The translations under genes were made by a program, and so were the position numbers. Positions 1-10,970 of a stretch of DNA of 64,000 nucleotides are shown here, one piece after another. The DNA lies in assembly GCA_037044905.1 (NCBI GenBank), contig JBAOKB010000051.1, positions 59,872 to 123,871 on the forward strand. The letters run 5' to 3'. This DNA is from Hortaea werneckii (taxonomy: Eukaryota; Ascomycota; Dothideomycetes; Mycosphaerellales; Teratosphaeriaceae). Every line of letters begins with the position of its first letter. Position 1 is the first letter of the stretch. The notes under the pieces are model-generated. The model ran no database searches and was not told the DNA's origin. It saw nothing but the letters and a program-made list of their open reading frames with translations.

Positions 1-167
1 GCGTACTTCTCGTACGTCTTCATCATATCAACTGGGCCGATCCTGGGTACTGAACCGTGAGCGACCTGCTTGATCTGGATTGTCTCCCGGCCGGCGAGCT
101 GAGCAGGTGCGGCGGATGCAATTGCAGCCAAGGCCGCGAGGGCCGCTGAGGAATAGAGAGAAGGCAT
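1..167 (-). CDS. Secreted pepsin-like aspartic protease, 5' fragment
   Basis: Partial gene entering from the left edge; only the first 55 codons are present. The ATG at 167 opens a classic signal peptide (MPSLYSSAALAALAAIASAA) followed by a propeptide start containing ETIQIKQVAHG and DMMKTYEKY. That arrangement (short signal, beta-strand-like 'I.Q.V' segment, then an 'A/M..Y.KY' helix) matches the propeptides of fungal aspergillopepsin/penicillopepsin-type A1 proteases, which are exported and self-activate at acid pH. The catalytic DTG/DSG motifs would lie outside the window, so family assignment rests on the prosegment alone. A TATA-like element about 100 bp upstream fits a regulated secreted-enzyme gene. 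Confidence 0.6.
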   Translation of the reverse strand, partial: MPSLYSSAALAALAAIASAAPAQLAGRETIQIKQVAHGSVPRIGPVDMMKTYEKY

Positions 168-262
168 GGTGAATTGAGAGACGAGACGGTGCGACGCAAG
201 CTCTTCGTCGTAGCTGAGGATGTGAGTTGGAGACGGTTAAGGAGAGCGACAACACGTTGGTA

Positions 263-268
263 CTTATA
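263..268 (-). promoter_or_regulatory. TATA-like element of the aspartic protease gene
   Basis: TATAAG on the minus strand lies about 96 bp upstream of the protease ATG at 167, a plausible TATA box distance for a fungal secreted-enzyme gene. Position and sequence are seen; function is inferred. Confidence 0.4.
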
Positions 269-1966
269 GAAGGCATTCTCGGTCTAACCAGGCCTTCTCA
301 AATGGCACATAGTCGGTCCAGATTCATTGGCACCGTAGCAGTCGGACATGTTGCCCGTCATGACCGTCTACTGGAGACTTGAGTGTTCCAAGCGCAGAAC
401 CTCGATAGATCAGGTGGCATATCCGTACAGGCAGCCCTGGGGAGGTGTGGACGATAGATTGCTGATTCTTTCCTTTTAAGGAAGTTCGCAAGGCGTGCAT
501 AAATGAACGAGCGTCTGGCGCATGACGCTTGTATAGGTCGGAGCCAAAGACCTTAGCGACGAACATCTGCCACTCACTCTAAAGTTCTCGTTGGTGGACG
601 TGATGCATAGTGCCAGGAGCCATGCAAAGGCTAGAAGCATCCCCGTATATCTTCCGCGATAGTACAATGCCATGTCTGATGTTTGATTCGCGTTCAGCCA
701 GGTTGGATAGTAACCCAGGTAGTTCGTCGGCTATACTCGATATGATATGCTCTGCCAACAAGGAATAGTAGGAGTTCTTAGTACAATCTGCTATTCCCTG
801 CAGTGACAGGTCGAAGAGCCGAATGAGGAACATCTGCCGTCGAAAGCGATCGTCGCTGCCAAGTCGATAGTTTGAGGCGATTAAAGCTTACAGGGTGCTG
901 CATATTCGGACACCGACCTATCGTGTTCCACAGAGCGACCTTTTGCTTTTCCCGGCGTTTCTCGCAGACATGCAGCGAAAGACAATACGGATCACGCGAC
1001 CGACATAGTTGCATTTTGGCGCTTGCCGGAAAGTACGCTCGAATCACGTCGAGCGGTCCGGCAGGCGTAGATGCATGATAGCAACCGAGATCACACTCGA
1101 GCCGGGCGTCTAATCAACAACCATATTCGGCATCCTTGTCTATTCCATGCATCGAGCGAACCTGTACCTGCGCCGGGCAGGAAAGATAAGCATAGGAAGC
1201 TCAGAACTTGGCTAGGGTGAAAAGCAAAGATAAGCAATCCATCCCCTGCGGTTGCCCTGCATAATATCTCCGCATTCGAGTGGAGCACCTGTCAACAATC
1301 CGGCCGTGAACCTTCTTCTTCGAGAGTAGATCCTCGCGCTACTACACATGTTATTCTACTGCATCGGTTGGCATGTTGCCGGCTGAAAAGGCCTTGTCTG
1401 GCAGCAACAGTATTGGCGAGGTCCATCAAGGTCGCCTAACACCCTTAGCCACGCAGCGATGGGCTATAGCGAAAAAGACACCCGAGTAGCGAGAAAACTT
1501 TACCTTAGCGACGAGTGACATCACAGCAGAATCAGACGGTAGGTAAGCACCACGTCCAGCGCAGTTTCGGCTTCCCCTGTATAGTTAAGGGCGGGAGCGG
1601 CTCCACTATTACATCTAGAAGGCAGATCATTCGAAAATGGAGCTAAAGGACTGAAAGGAGGTGGAGCAGATTTCGGTGAAAGGAAAGACCGGGAAGTCAT
1701 TTCAAACGGGAAAAGCACTAATGAAGTATGCAAGGGGAAAGCGGAGTGGACATCAACAAGAAGCCTTCCTCCGTCTTCCTTTTGTGATGGATCATGCTCA
1801 GAACCAGCTTCCTTTCATCAATTGAAATCTCGATAGAGCTATCCATTCCAGCTTTCAGCTTGTGGACTACAATCTACTTGACCGGCAAGCCAGCCTTTCT
1901 TCCAACAGGCGAGTTGTGATGGCCGCTGTTGTCCTTTGGCTTATGCAGATTTGCTCGCTTCTACCT
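269..1966. other. Intergenic spacer, no gene recognised
   Basis: About 1.7 kb between the aspartic protease promoter and the 3' end of the 484-aa hypothetical gene. Only short open frames occur, without consistent splice signals or recognisable protein motifs. No transposon remnant or tRNA-like cloverleaf was seen. Confidence 0.5.
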
Positions 1967-3421
1967 CTAGATGTAGCATACAGCCCAACACGGCAACTCG
2001 AGCAATAACTCCTGCGTCCGCGTATCCCGAAGGACATCGCGTTTCTTGCGCATCACTTCCGCATGAAACTCTAGTTGTTTCACACTCGCACGCCAAAAAC
2101 TATCGAAAGCCGTAGCTCCTGAGAGACTGGGCTGTGTGGAGTCTGGTAATGCTAGACTCGTGTCCTTTCCGCCTTCTCTTCCTTTCTCGCCTGAGCGTGC
2201 CCTCACGACTTTTTGCAGGATGGGATACATGGTTTCCAACCCTTCCGTGAAATTCTTATGGACCCGGAGCCCGCTCTTCTGGGAACTCCCATCAAGCAGC
2301 TCATTGTGCCAGGCATCCACGATTCTGCGGCCGGCGATCTCCTGACGGAGGAGACTGAGCATCTCCCGAGTGATCTTCTCAGGTGCCTTTTCCGCGACGA
2401 TGGTGGCGACGTTCTTGTAGGCCTCTACGTCCTGGGGAAGATGGAGCGTCTCGCGTATTGTTCTGCGGATGGATCCGTCATCGTATAGGTAATATGGGGT
2501 GTACTCTCTCTGCACAACAAACATGTAAGCCGAGATTTGGCAGTGCGGCTTAGCAGCTTGATATAAACGCTCAGTGAGCTTGTGGCCTGCTTCCTTGTAT
2601 AGCGTACGCATGTGTGCAATACCCGAAGGCATATATTCCTCTGTCTTCAGAAGCATGCCTGAGGACGTTGTCGGCGTTTCTGGTTGTATAACGCTCTCGA
2701 CTTGCACTGCTGGCTTTCTCTTCGCATTTTCACTCTCAGAGCGAAGAAAGAATCGTCTGCGCAGCACAGAAGCAATGCCACGCCATTCTTCTTTGGCTTC
2801 TGGAGTCGCGTCCGGAGCGAACTCATGCTCATATACCAATGGCCGCAACGTCAGCCCTTCGAAACCATCTTTCTTAGCTGTATTCACACCTGTGCTCAGA
2901 GCGCAAGTCGCCGTCCTTCTCACACCATTTTCCTTTTCAGCGGCAAACGAAACTTGCTCGCGGATGCGCTCGCGAATGCGAAGCTTCTTGCAAACGGCAA
3001 TGCCCAGAACCTGCCATTCTTTTCGCTCGTTCCAGAAGCCACCCAGATCGCCACAGGGCGCATTGAGCTGTTGCGTAAGATAAGCACCATTTGGCAGATG
3101 CTTGCTCGAAAGTATCAACTCGTCGATCTGCCGCTGTGAAAGGATTGTTTGAGGCCACTCGCAGTCTTGTCCAGCGTTCAGTAGACCAATAGCTCCTCCA
3201 TCGTACGGAGGCCTTTTCTCTTCGTTTGGCCGATTGCTGCTGCGGACTTCGACACAGGGATGTGTCAGCACTGCTCGTGTTGCGGCGAGAACTTCGCAGG
3301 CGACGGCTTCGACTTGTTTTTTCTCTTCTTTAATCGGATGGTCATCCTCAGATGCAGTGTTAGGGCGGAGTCGATTGCAGAGTCTGCCTCGCAGACGTCT
3401 TATCCACTCAATCAGCGCCAT
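1967..3421 (-). CDS. Hypothetical protein, 484 aa, unknown function
   Basis: Single uninterrupted 484-codon frame starting at a true ATG (3421) and ending in TAG. I do not recognise a domain. The N-terminus is basic (IRRLRGRLCNRL), residues about 100-300 look globular (for example HLPNGAYLTQQL, then a run of alternating basic and hydrophobic residues), and the C-terminal third is helical with a Lys/Gly-rich linker near residues 415-430. No signal peptide or membrane segment is evident. It lies 169 bp downstream of the DUS1 stop codon in the same orientation, with no sign of a functional link. The length and lack of stops make it very likely a real gene. Confidence 0.6.
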   Translation of the reverse strand: MALIEWIRRLRGRLCNRLRPNTASEDDHPIKEEKKQVEAVACEVLAATRAVLTHPCVEVRSSNRPNEEKRPPYDGGAIGLLNAGQDCEWPQTILSQRQIDELILSSKHLPNGAYLTQQLNAPCGDLGGFWNERKEWQVLGIAVCKKLRIRERIREQVSFAAEKENGVRRTATCALSTGVNTAKKDGFEGLTLRPLVYEHEFAPDATPEAKEEWRGIASVLRRRFFLRSESENAKRKPAVQVESVIQPETPTTSSGMLLKTEEYMPSGIAHMRTLYKEAGHKLTERLYQAAKPHCQISAYMFVVQREYTPYYLYDDGSIRRTIRETLHLPQDVEAYKNVATIVAEKAPEKITREMLSLLRQEIAGRRIVDAWHNELLDGSSQKSGLRVHKNFTEGLETMYPILQKVVRARSGEKGREGGKDTSLALPDSTQPSLSGATAFDSFWRASVKQLEFHAEVMRKKRDVLRDTRTQELLLELPCWAVCYI

Positions 3422-3590
3422 GGTCGCGATTGCGGCTGAGGAATGTTGTTGGTTGATAGGTCAGGGCAAGTTTATCATGGAAGACAAGGAAGACTGCAGT
3501 CGAAGTCTAAAAGAGGTCGCAGAGACCACAGTGAAGCTCTCGAGTGAAATGTTCATCAGCATAAACGTGACTAGCACCAGCTTCATTCTC

Positions 3591-5516
3591 TCAGCCACAG
3601 ACCATGCCCTCCTTTGGCACTTTCAAGGTGCCCTCCTTCTCGGCATCACCAGCTTCAGCAGGAAGATTGACTTCCTTCTTTACTTCCGGTCCAACCTCCT
3701 CGGTCTTGCCACCAGGTGGCAAACCGGACTCAACAGCTTGCTGCTCGTCCTCCTTTGCGGCTTTCTCAGCTGTCACTGTGCTAGCCCCACCATTTGCTTC
3801 ACCTTTTGCGTCATCGTTTGCGTCGCCGTTTGCTGCACTGTTCGCTCCACCGGCTGACATGCCATTGTTTCTCGCTTCTTCATCCTCCTGCAACTTCCGC
3901 AGATCCTTCTTCGATAGCTGCAAACTCCCCTTCTCCAGGGCCTCCTTGGGCAGCGGTCGTACATATGGCTGACAAACCCAATAAGGCCTTTTGCACCTCC
4001 TGACTGCCTCATCGCTGCTCTCAGTAGCATCTCTAACCTCGCCGTTCGACTCAACGACCACATCCTCGTACGCCTGAGGATTCTGCGCATAGTCTAAGAG
4101 ACCAATCTTGACGGCTTCTTGCGTTAACCTCAGGACTTCCTCATACGCTTCGATATCGCCGCTTCGGGATCTGGCTAGTGCGTCGCGGACGTTGTGGTGC
4201 TTGGAGACAAGCGGGCGCAACATGTGGAAGCAGTGACTCTGCATCGCGACCATGTTTGGCTCGTATTTCAGCGCGTCGTCCACCTTGCCCCTTTTCTGCT
4301 GAGTGTGCTGTTTCGCCGCGTTCTTCGCCTCGCGCTTCCTCTGCCGCTTGGAGGCCTTAGATTCACGTGTCCATTCGGCATTATCGGGAGCTGCGCGTTT
4401 GTCTCCTGTTTGCGGCTCTGGTGCTTTTGTGTCCTCGACGGACGCAACATCCGTGGATTGTGGAAGTGCACTAGGCTCTTCTGCTGACTTTTGTGGCTCC
4501 GTTGCAGATTGATCCGAAAGCAAGAAGAGTGGTTCCCGTGCTGGAGGCTCCTGCTGCAGAACATGCTCATGGATGATGTCCAGGTACCTTCGTAGCACAG
4601 CATCCATTCTGTACCCACCTTTGCCGTCCCTGCCTCTCCAATAGTCCGTACCCTCCTGACCGACCGGAGGAGCTTTAGCAAAAATAGAAGGGTCGTACAG
4701 ATTGCCCTCTGCGCTCATGACAGCGTCTGCGCCGGTGGCATCGAGGCAATCCTGGATGTCGTCATGTTGCAAGATGTTCCCATTGGCGAAAATAACGGTG
4801 TCCGGTGGCAACTGCTCCCTCAGATACCTAATCATAGTCCAATCCGCAAGTCCAGTGGCGTGACCCTTCATCTCCCTGCGTCTGCCGTGAACCGTGAGGC
4901 AGCTAGCGCCTGCGCTCAGGATCATCTTCGCATATTCCAACGTCTTCTCTCTCGTCTCCTGCACCCTGATCTTCGCAGTCACCGGAATGTCCAATTCCCG
5001 ATGCAGCTTGTTGATAAGCTTGTAAATCGTGTCCCAGTCTTCTTGGAGGAAAGCTCCGTAGTTTCCTCGTTTCGCGATGCCCTGTGGGCAGCCGAGATTG
5101 AGATCCACCGCTTCACAGTACGGCTGAACATGCTTCGCGGCCGCCAAATAATGGTCCGGATCATTCGCGCAAAATTGGACGAAAAGCGGTCTGTCATTCT
5201 CAGGGTGTCCGTCCAGATACGCCTTCTCTGCTTCCACAGCCTCGAACGGTGGCTGCTGCGGCGTTTGCGGCAAAAGTCCATGAGCAGGCTTCAGAGGCTC
5301 AAAATGCTGGGTGCGGTATCGGTGGGATTCGGCGAAGAGTTTGGCGTGGAACATGGGCGAGTAGCACAGGACGCTGCGGCGTAGCTCGGAAGGGAGGAAT
5401 GAGCGGGTGAGGAGGCGCCATGCGAACTCGGATTGGTCGACCATGGGCGCGACGATGTACTTGGGCGAGCCAATCGACTCATAGAAGGCGCGGCCATGGA
5501 GCTTCTGGTTCGCCAT
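3591..5516 (-). CDS. DUS1: tRNA-dihydrouridine(16/17) synthase Dus1-like
   Basis: FMN-dependent enzyme that reduces uridine to dihydrouridine in the D-loop of tRNA using NAD(P)H. From the ATG at 5516 (641 aa), residues 23-30 read APMVDQSE, the FMN-binding start of the Dus TIM barrel. Residues 138-146 (DLNLGCPQG) carry the catalytic Cys143, followed by TAKIRVQE and an 'ANGNILQHDD' FMN-phosphate region. The frame stays open upstream of 5516 but has no better start. The protein is much longer than the roughly 420-aa yeast Dus1. A Lys/Arg-rich insert (KASKRQRKREAK) precedes the conserved C-terminal helical domain, and the last 100 residues are low-complexity Ala/Gly/Asn/Glu. The insert may act as a nuclear localisation or tRNA-contact segment (inference). 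Confidence 0.92.
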   Translation of the reverse strand: MANQKLHGRAFYESIGSPKYIVAPMVDQSEFAWRLLTRSFLPSELRRSVLCYSPMFHAKLFAESHRYRTQHFEPLKPAHGLLPQTPQQPPFEAVEAEKAYLDGHPENDRPLFVQFCANDPDHYLAAAKHVQPYCEAVDLNLGCPQGIAKRGNYGAFLQEDWDTIYKLINKLHRELDIPVTAKIRVQETREKTLEYAKMILSAGASCLTVHGRRREMKGHATGLADWTMIRYLREQLPPDTVIFANGNILQHDDIQDCLDATGADAVMSAEGNLYDPSIFAKAPPVGQEGTDYWRGRDGKGGYRMDAVLRRYLDIIHEHVLQQEPPAREPLFLLSDQSATEPQKSAEEPSALPQSTDVASVEDTKAPEPQTGDKRAAPDNAEWTRESKASKRQRKREAKNAAKQHTQQKRGKVDDALKYEPNMVAMQSHCFHMLRPLVSKHHNVRDALARSRSGDIEAYEEVLRLTQEAVKIGLLDYAQNPQAYEDVVVESNGEVRDATESSDEAVRRCKRPYWVCQPYVRPLPKEALEKGSLQLSKKDLRKLQEDEEARNNGMSAGGANSAANGDANDDAKGEANGGASTVTAEKAAKEDEQQAVESGLPPGGKTEEVGPEVKKEVNLPAEAGDAEKEGTLKVPKEGMVCG

Positions 5517-6085
5517 AGTTGCGAAAGGTGAGCGGAGGAGAGGGGGGATGGTCTGACTGAAGGAAGGTCGCAAACCTGCCTTGCCTTCTAATGTCGAGAA
5601 GAGGTGCTGCAGCTGGCCGGCAGCGCTGCTTATTCTACTGTTTCGCACTGAAGGCAGCATACACTCTTCCACTCCTCTACGATTGTGATGTGAAGTGGGA
5701 TCGCCGTTGGAAAAAAAGTTCGATATGGCTGCCGCCAGTACGGCGTACGAAACTTGCCAGACAGCCAGATCACATGCTGGCGAATGCGACAAGCCACTGG
5801 AACACTGCCTGAAGGTACCTACTCATTAGAAATACAAGCCACCGTTGTCAAAAGTCAATCTGTACTTCAAGCACGGTGTAATTATCGTAGTCGTTTGATG
5901 AAACACTAGCTGAGTGGATATCGTGCAACTACTTGCATGCTGGAGTCGAGTCGAGATCAAGGCCAATCCTACATAGTGGTCCTCCCACCCTCTTACCACC
6001 GAAAAAGGGGCATGGACATGCTTCTATTCCAATAAGTTGAGAGAACCCGAAATGCTAGATGTACAAAACAACAGCTACCAATCCT
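5517..6085. other. Intergenic spacer between DUS1 and the Zn2Cys6 gene
   Basis: About 570 bp holding the DUS1 promoter and the 3' flank of the transcription factor gene. I see no gene or conserved element in it. Confidence 0.5.
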
Positions 6086-8214
6086 CTAGAGCCGCATCAT
6101 GCCATCATCGTCCAGCCCCTCGAGGAAATACTCCCAATCGAACCACGACATGGCCTCGTCGCCGTCGGCAGGCGGCAGCGTCGAGGGCATCGACGACATA
6201 TCCATATAGGGCGCCACCACATCGCTCCCGCGCTGAGTGGGCGGATATGACGGCAAAGCTGAAGTATCACTCACCCATTTGTGGGTATCGACGCCGCTCT
6301 CAGCGCCAGAGGCAGGGCGTCGCCAAAGCGCCCGCGCTTTCTGCATCAGCCGCTCTACCGGTCTCCAGAGGAGCCCGCTCTGCCCGTCGGCTACGCGCTG
6401 CGCGTACGCAGCATAGCTCTCCTCTGCAGCCCGCCAGGATCGTTCCGCGATGGGGCTCTGCGGACTCCGACACAGCTCGGCCAAGACGACTGCGATGGCG
6501 TACCAGGGGATCCAGGTGTTCCAGCTCCAGAGCGAGAATTCCTGACAGTGTGCGTATTCTGAGAAGTTGCTTCTCCCCAGCGCGTACTCCAGCACGACCG
6601 TGGCATGCTGCAAGACGTCGACTTCATCGCTCGTGGGCGGTCGACCCCTGATCGGCGGGTAGATCGGCCTCCGGAGTATTGTGCGCATGTTGGCGGAAAT
6701 GTATTCTCCGCTTAACACGACGTATCTTGCGAAAGGGTTTGGAGAGTCGGCGAGCGCATATTTCAGACCCTCCACGTGTTCTTCGAAGTTGCGGAAGACC
6801 TTGGCTTTCTCTTGCCATACTTCCGTGTCAGTAAGCGTCTCGGCTTTTCCTGGTTGTGTATACCCGATGTTCGTGAACACATGTTGGTTCATCATTGCGC
6901 GGTAGGTCATTAGCGGGAACGTCATATCCGTAAAGCGCGTAGGATATGTGGTATTGATCGCTTCTTGAGGCGTCGTCATAAGTTCTTCATCGTTCACATT
7001 GCTTGGCCACACAGTGAAATCATCTGCTCCGAGAAGAGGTTTAGTGCCCCGGTCAAAAGCGGTCTGTAAGTCAAGAAGGCCGATCATGAACCACAGTTGC
7101 AGCCGGCATTCCCGCTCCAATATCGATTCGTCAGCGTCGCTCTTTGCATTCAGGCCTTGTGCACTTGCTATGCGAACCACGCAAGCAAGCAAGGTCCACT
7201 GGTCAGCATTGCACTGACAGAGTCGTAAAGTAGCCTGTAATCGCATAAGTAAGAGTTTCTGCAGACGAAGTGACTGACAGTATCGCTTACAACATAAATG
7301 GCGAAGGCTTGAAGTACTACAAAGTCTCTTGTGCTCAAAAGCCCCGCCTCGCTCAAGAATTGTTCGGTACTAAGTCGAGATTGCGCAACAACATCATGTT
7401 TGTGATCGAGTTCAGTCTCCGAGAGCACACATGCGCCAGCAAAACAGACAGCGGCTTCCAATGCTCGAGCGCCAGCGGGCAGTGGTATGTTTGGATCAGC
7501 ATCCCAGCCAAACCGAATGGTGGCTGCTATGCTAGGCCAATTTCCACCTTTCACAATAGGATAGTATCGTTCGCGAAAACATTTCACCAACTTGTTTTTG
7601 ATCCCAGGCTCCAGCCAGTTCAACGTGTTCCCACTGTCTACGGCGGACATGCGAGGAAATAGGACGGCATTTGCACCACTGGGCCGTCGAGAATCCCCAG
7701 AGGCACTTTTCGAAAGCTGGTCATTGAGAGACTCTGGGGTAGAGTCATCCTCCTGTTTCGTCTCCTCCAGCGCATCACGGAGTCCCGAAACGGCCTCTGA
7801 CAATTCATTCCAGAAAGTCGGAGCGACGAGCCCTCTTAGGCTTTTCGAGTTCCCAGCTGCATTCGCGTCCTCGGTTTTGATCGGGACATCGCTCGCACTG
7901 GTGTCTTCCAACCGATCTTTAGATATCGGCGTCAGGGCAGGGGTGTCCTCACCAGGGACTAATGCCGCAGCAGTGCCTCCAGGAACGACGCTCTGCAATT
8001 GCGTAACAACGGATTCTAAGCGGCCTATTCGAGCTTTGAGAGCATCTTCCCTACTACGCGCCTTGCCACTTCGTCCTCTGGGAAGCCGTTGCCGCTGCAC
8101 GGGCGTGCATTGATGGCCTGCTTTAACGCAGGCAGAACATGGCAAATTCTTATCGCATTTGGTTTTTCTTGCCTGGCACTGCTCGCAGCTGAGTCGTGCG
8201 GCTTGCATGCTCAT
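6086..8214 (-). CDS. Zn2Cys6 fungal transcription factor
   Basis: Two exons, 8214-7291 and 7234-6086, joined across a 56-bp intron (7235-7290; donor GTAAGC, acceptor TACAG, phase 0), give 690 aa. Residues 10-36 form the binuclear zinc cluster CEQCQARKTKCDKNLPC followed by SACVKAGHQC, with canonical spacing Cx2Cx6Cx5Cx2Cx6C. A basic linker and a short heptad-like helix (LKARIGRLESVVTQLQ) suited to dimerisation follow. The remaining 600 residues are a helical regulatory region typical of this class, ending in an acidic tail rich in Asp/Glu and aromatics that could activate transcription. Upstream in-frame codons exist, but 8214 is the first ATG. Targets cannot be inferred; the nearest co-oriented gene is a metal transporter 1.3 kb away. 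Confidence 0.9.
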
Positions 8215-9502
8215 TGCCGTGCGAGCCAAGCTAAATATTCGCGGGTAGAACGCGTTTGATCTCTCCGTGCTGGGCGGGAGGGTACCTAGGTAGGTATGGG
8301 AGCATAACACTTTAAGGGCGATCTAGAAACGTCATGACTCTTGCCAAGACACTACCGACGCCGGCTTCGTCCCTAACCTGAGTGATCCTTTGAATCCTTC
8401 GAATCCTTCTAAGAAATCTACTGGCTTCACTTGATGAATCGGGACATGGCAAAACCGGCAACTACAATTGAACTAGATAGGCAATGTGTCATATCTGCGA
8501 ATGACCTTTTTAATCTGAACGTTCTTAACCCCTCTACTCCATTCCTGCCTTTTCCGCCCAAACGATCAGATCGTTTCGCTGATGATCTCTGTCGAACCTA
8601 ACAAATATCGAGTTGTCAGGGGTCACACTGTTCACCTACCCTCACAGAAGTTGACGAAATAGGAAGTCCAAGCGACGACCAAGTACCACGCTAGAGAGTA
8701 TTTTGTATGGACCACAACACTGCCTCAACTCCATCTCACGACGATTTCTTGAGATATGTCTCAAGCAGTCAAGAACTTCAGGGACGCACTTGCACGAGTG
8801 AGAGTGCACTTGACCCAGCGTTGCCGGAACATTGTCTGCAAAGCACACCTTCCACCGCATATCGTAATAGAGTCTTCAGCTTAGCTCTCGTGACTCCAAG
8901 ACCATGCCAGCAAAGTTGTGGTCCCAGTATCGCAAGACGGAGATACATGCTCGCTCAGAAAATATGGAAAGTGAGTGATTGGCCAAATTGGCAAGCTTGA
9001 GATGATACACCGATTGATACAATCCTTGGGAGAAGGTAGGAAAAAAGAGCGCCACTAAGTTTGGCGAGCAAGAGGTCCTACAGCTTGCGTAATCCATCAA
9101 GCAAGGAAGAACATTCGAGGTTCGAATCAAATGGGTCTCACCCCCTTTCTCTATCTTCTTGAAGTCCAATCGGCCTAGCATGCATCTCCCAAAAGCTATC
9201 AGTTCAACTCGATCATAGTGCGATATACCGAAGGACATGCTCTGTTTTTTTAGCCAAGATCCGGCTGTAGGCGCCGCTGCCGAAGTGGTACTTGGACGGA
9301 ATCACTCTGATTTTCAAACCACACGCTCGACGCCGCTCATCGAGGACCGCTGCGAGGGTCGTACCGACCTATTGAACAGCGAGTTTTAGCAGTTGGCTCT
9401 CTTAGAATAGTCGCTTCCGGGTCCTTAGTCCAGGGTGAAGGCTTTTTTTTTTTTTCTTTTCTTTTTTTCCCCCTTCTTTGATGAAAAGGTTCAAGGAAAC
9501 TC
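8215..9502. other. Intergenic spacer, no gene recognised
   Basis: About 1.3 kb upstream of the Zn2Cys6 gene and downstream of the CDF gene. It contains a pyrimidine tract (T-rich, about 9440-9475) just past the CDF stop codon that may belong to its 3' processing region. Short open frames here have no splice or motif support. Confidence 0.5.
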
Positions 9503-10970
9503 CTACAGCTCTTTCTTCCAGAAATGCTCCGGCGCATGACTCGTCTCGTAATCGACATGAACATAACACCTCTCGACATCCGGCAACGACTCCAATTTCG
9601 TCTGCAGTTCCTCAGCAACATCGTGCGTCTCCTGCAGAGTCATCGTCCGCTCCATGACGATATCGACTTCGACGATGAGCCGGGGACCGGAATGCCATGC
9701 GCGGACGGTATCGAGGCTGTTGATGAGCGGGCTGTGCGTCATGGAGATGTAGGTGATGTGCTGCAGGAAAGAGGTATCTGCCGAGACGCCTATGAGGAGC
9801 TGGAACTCCGAATAAGCCGTCCGGACCCATAGGAAGCTGATCAAGGCAGAGAGGATGATGGCGCCCATGGGATCGATCCACCAGCTGTGGAACAAGTCAG
9901 TGCGTCTGTTGCGAAAAGATTACCCGGTTTCCTTACCGCAGTTTGGACCCTCCAACGCTGGTGAGCAGACCGAAGCCGTTGATGAATAGGTCGTTTCGGT
10001 GGTCTTCCCATAAGATACGGATCTGGCTGTACTTGTTCCTCAAAGCCCAGCAGTAGAGAAACAAACATAGCTTAGTTGCGAAAGCTACAGCCACCGCAAT
10101 GACCGAAGGTAGGTGGAAATCGACATCTGAGTCCTGTCGCGCAAGCTGTACAGCGGACTGCACAATCAGGATAAGCGACACAGCCGTCATGAGACCGCAA
10201 AAAGCAATATTTCCGGCCGTCTCGATCCTGGCCTTGCCGGATGGGAATCGGCGGGGGTCGACGCGGTTGACGGCGCGGTTGCAGAGGATCAGCGTCAGAT
10301 TCGAGCAAGGATCGAAGATGGCGTCGGCCATTGTGGTGAAGAGGGACAGCGATCCGGAGGCTATAGCGCCGTATAGTTGTAAGATCGCCAAGCAGATGTT
10401 GGCGACAAAGGATCCCGTGACGGCAATCTTGTACTGCAGCGCATCGGCGCCTTGCTCCTCCTTCGCTTCGCGCACATGGTCATCCACCGGCTTCAGCAGG
10501 CGTTCGATGTTCTCGTTCTGCTTTTCGTAGAACCCCTGTATCCGCTTGGCGCGCATTGTCTCCCGCGGCTTCTCGATGCCGGATGCGACGCTGCCGCATG
10601 TCCGCTTCTTGCCCACATTGGCCCGCATGCCGCTAATCTGCTCTTCGGTCTTCAACGCATCCCGGAGGCTGAACGGGTCGTTCGACTGGTCGTAGTTTGG
10701 GAGCGAGTTGCCGCGTTCGATATCTTCGCGCTCTGTGCTGTCCCGGTGGTAAACGGGACGTTGTCGGGCTTCCGGGTCATCGGACGACCCTGGAGGTGGT
10801 AGATAGGATGTGGTGGTACCCGGATTTTTCGAGCTGGATGATGGTCGCGTAGCTTCATTAGATGGACCTTGAAGCGGCAGATAGCATGACTGCTGCTGGG
10901 GTTGGGGATGTTGGTGGAAGGGATGTGGTCTGAGGGAGATGGCGTAATGCAAGTCCGGATCCTGGCTCAT
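9503..10970 (-). CDS. Cation diffusion facilitator (CDF) transporter, Mn-type
   Basis: Exons 10970-9937 and 9884-9503, with a 52-bp intron (9885-9936; donor GTAAGG, acceptor CACAG), encode 471 aa. The first 150 residues are hydrophilic and Pro/Gln/Ser-rich, as in fungal CDFs. The membrane domain begins near residue 182. DAIFD at 216-220 is the DxxxD metal-site motif characteristic of the manganese-type branch, followed by CSNL. A second site region reads HRNDLFINGFG in a later helix, and the join SKLR/WWIDPMGA restores the conserved WW.DP.GA segment. The C-terminal 100 residues form the cytosolic ferredoxin-like dimerisation domain (EVDIVME, ETHDVAEELQ). It should export or sequester divalent cations by proton antiport; Mn2+ is preferred by motif, Zn2+ or Fe2+ is possible. 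Confidence 0.92.

Noticed and set aside
9110..9145. GGTTCGAATC sequence resembling a tRNA B box
   Set aside because: The flanking bases do not form a T-stem and no acceptor or anticodon stem can be drawn.
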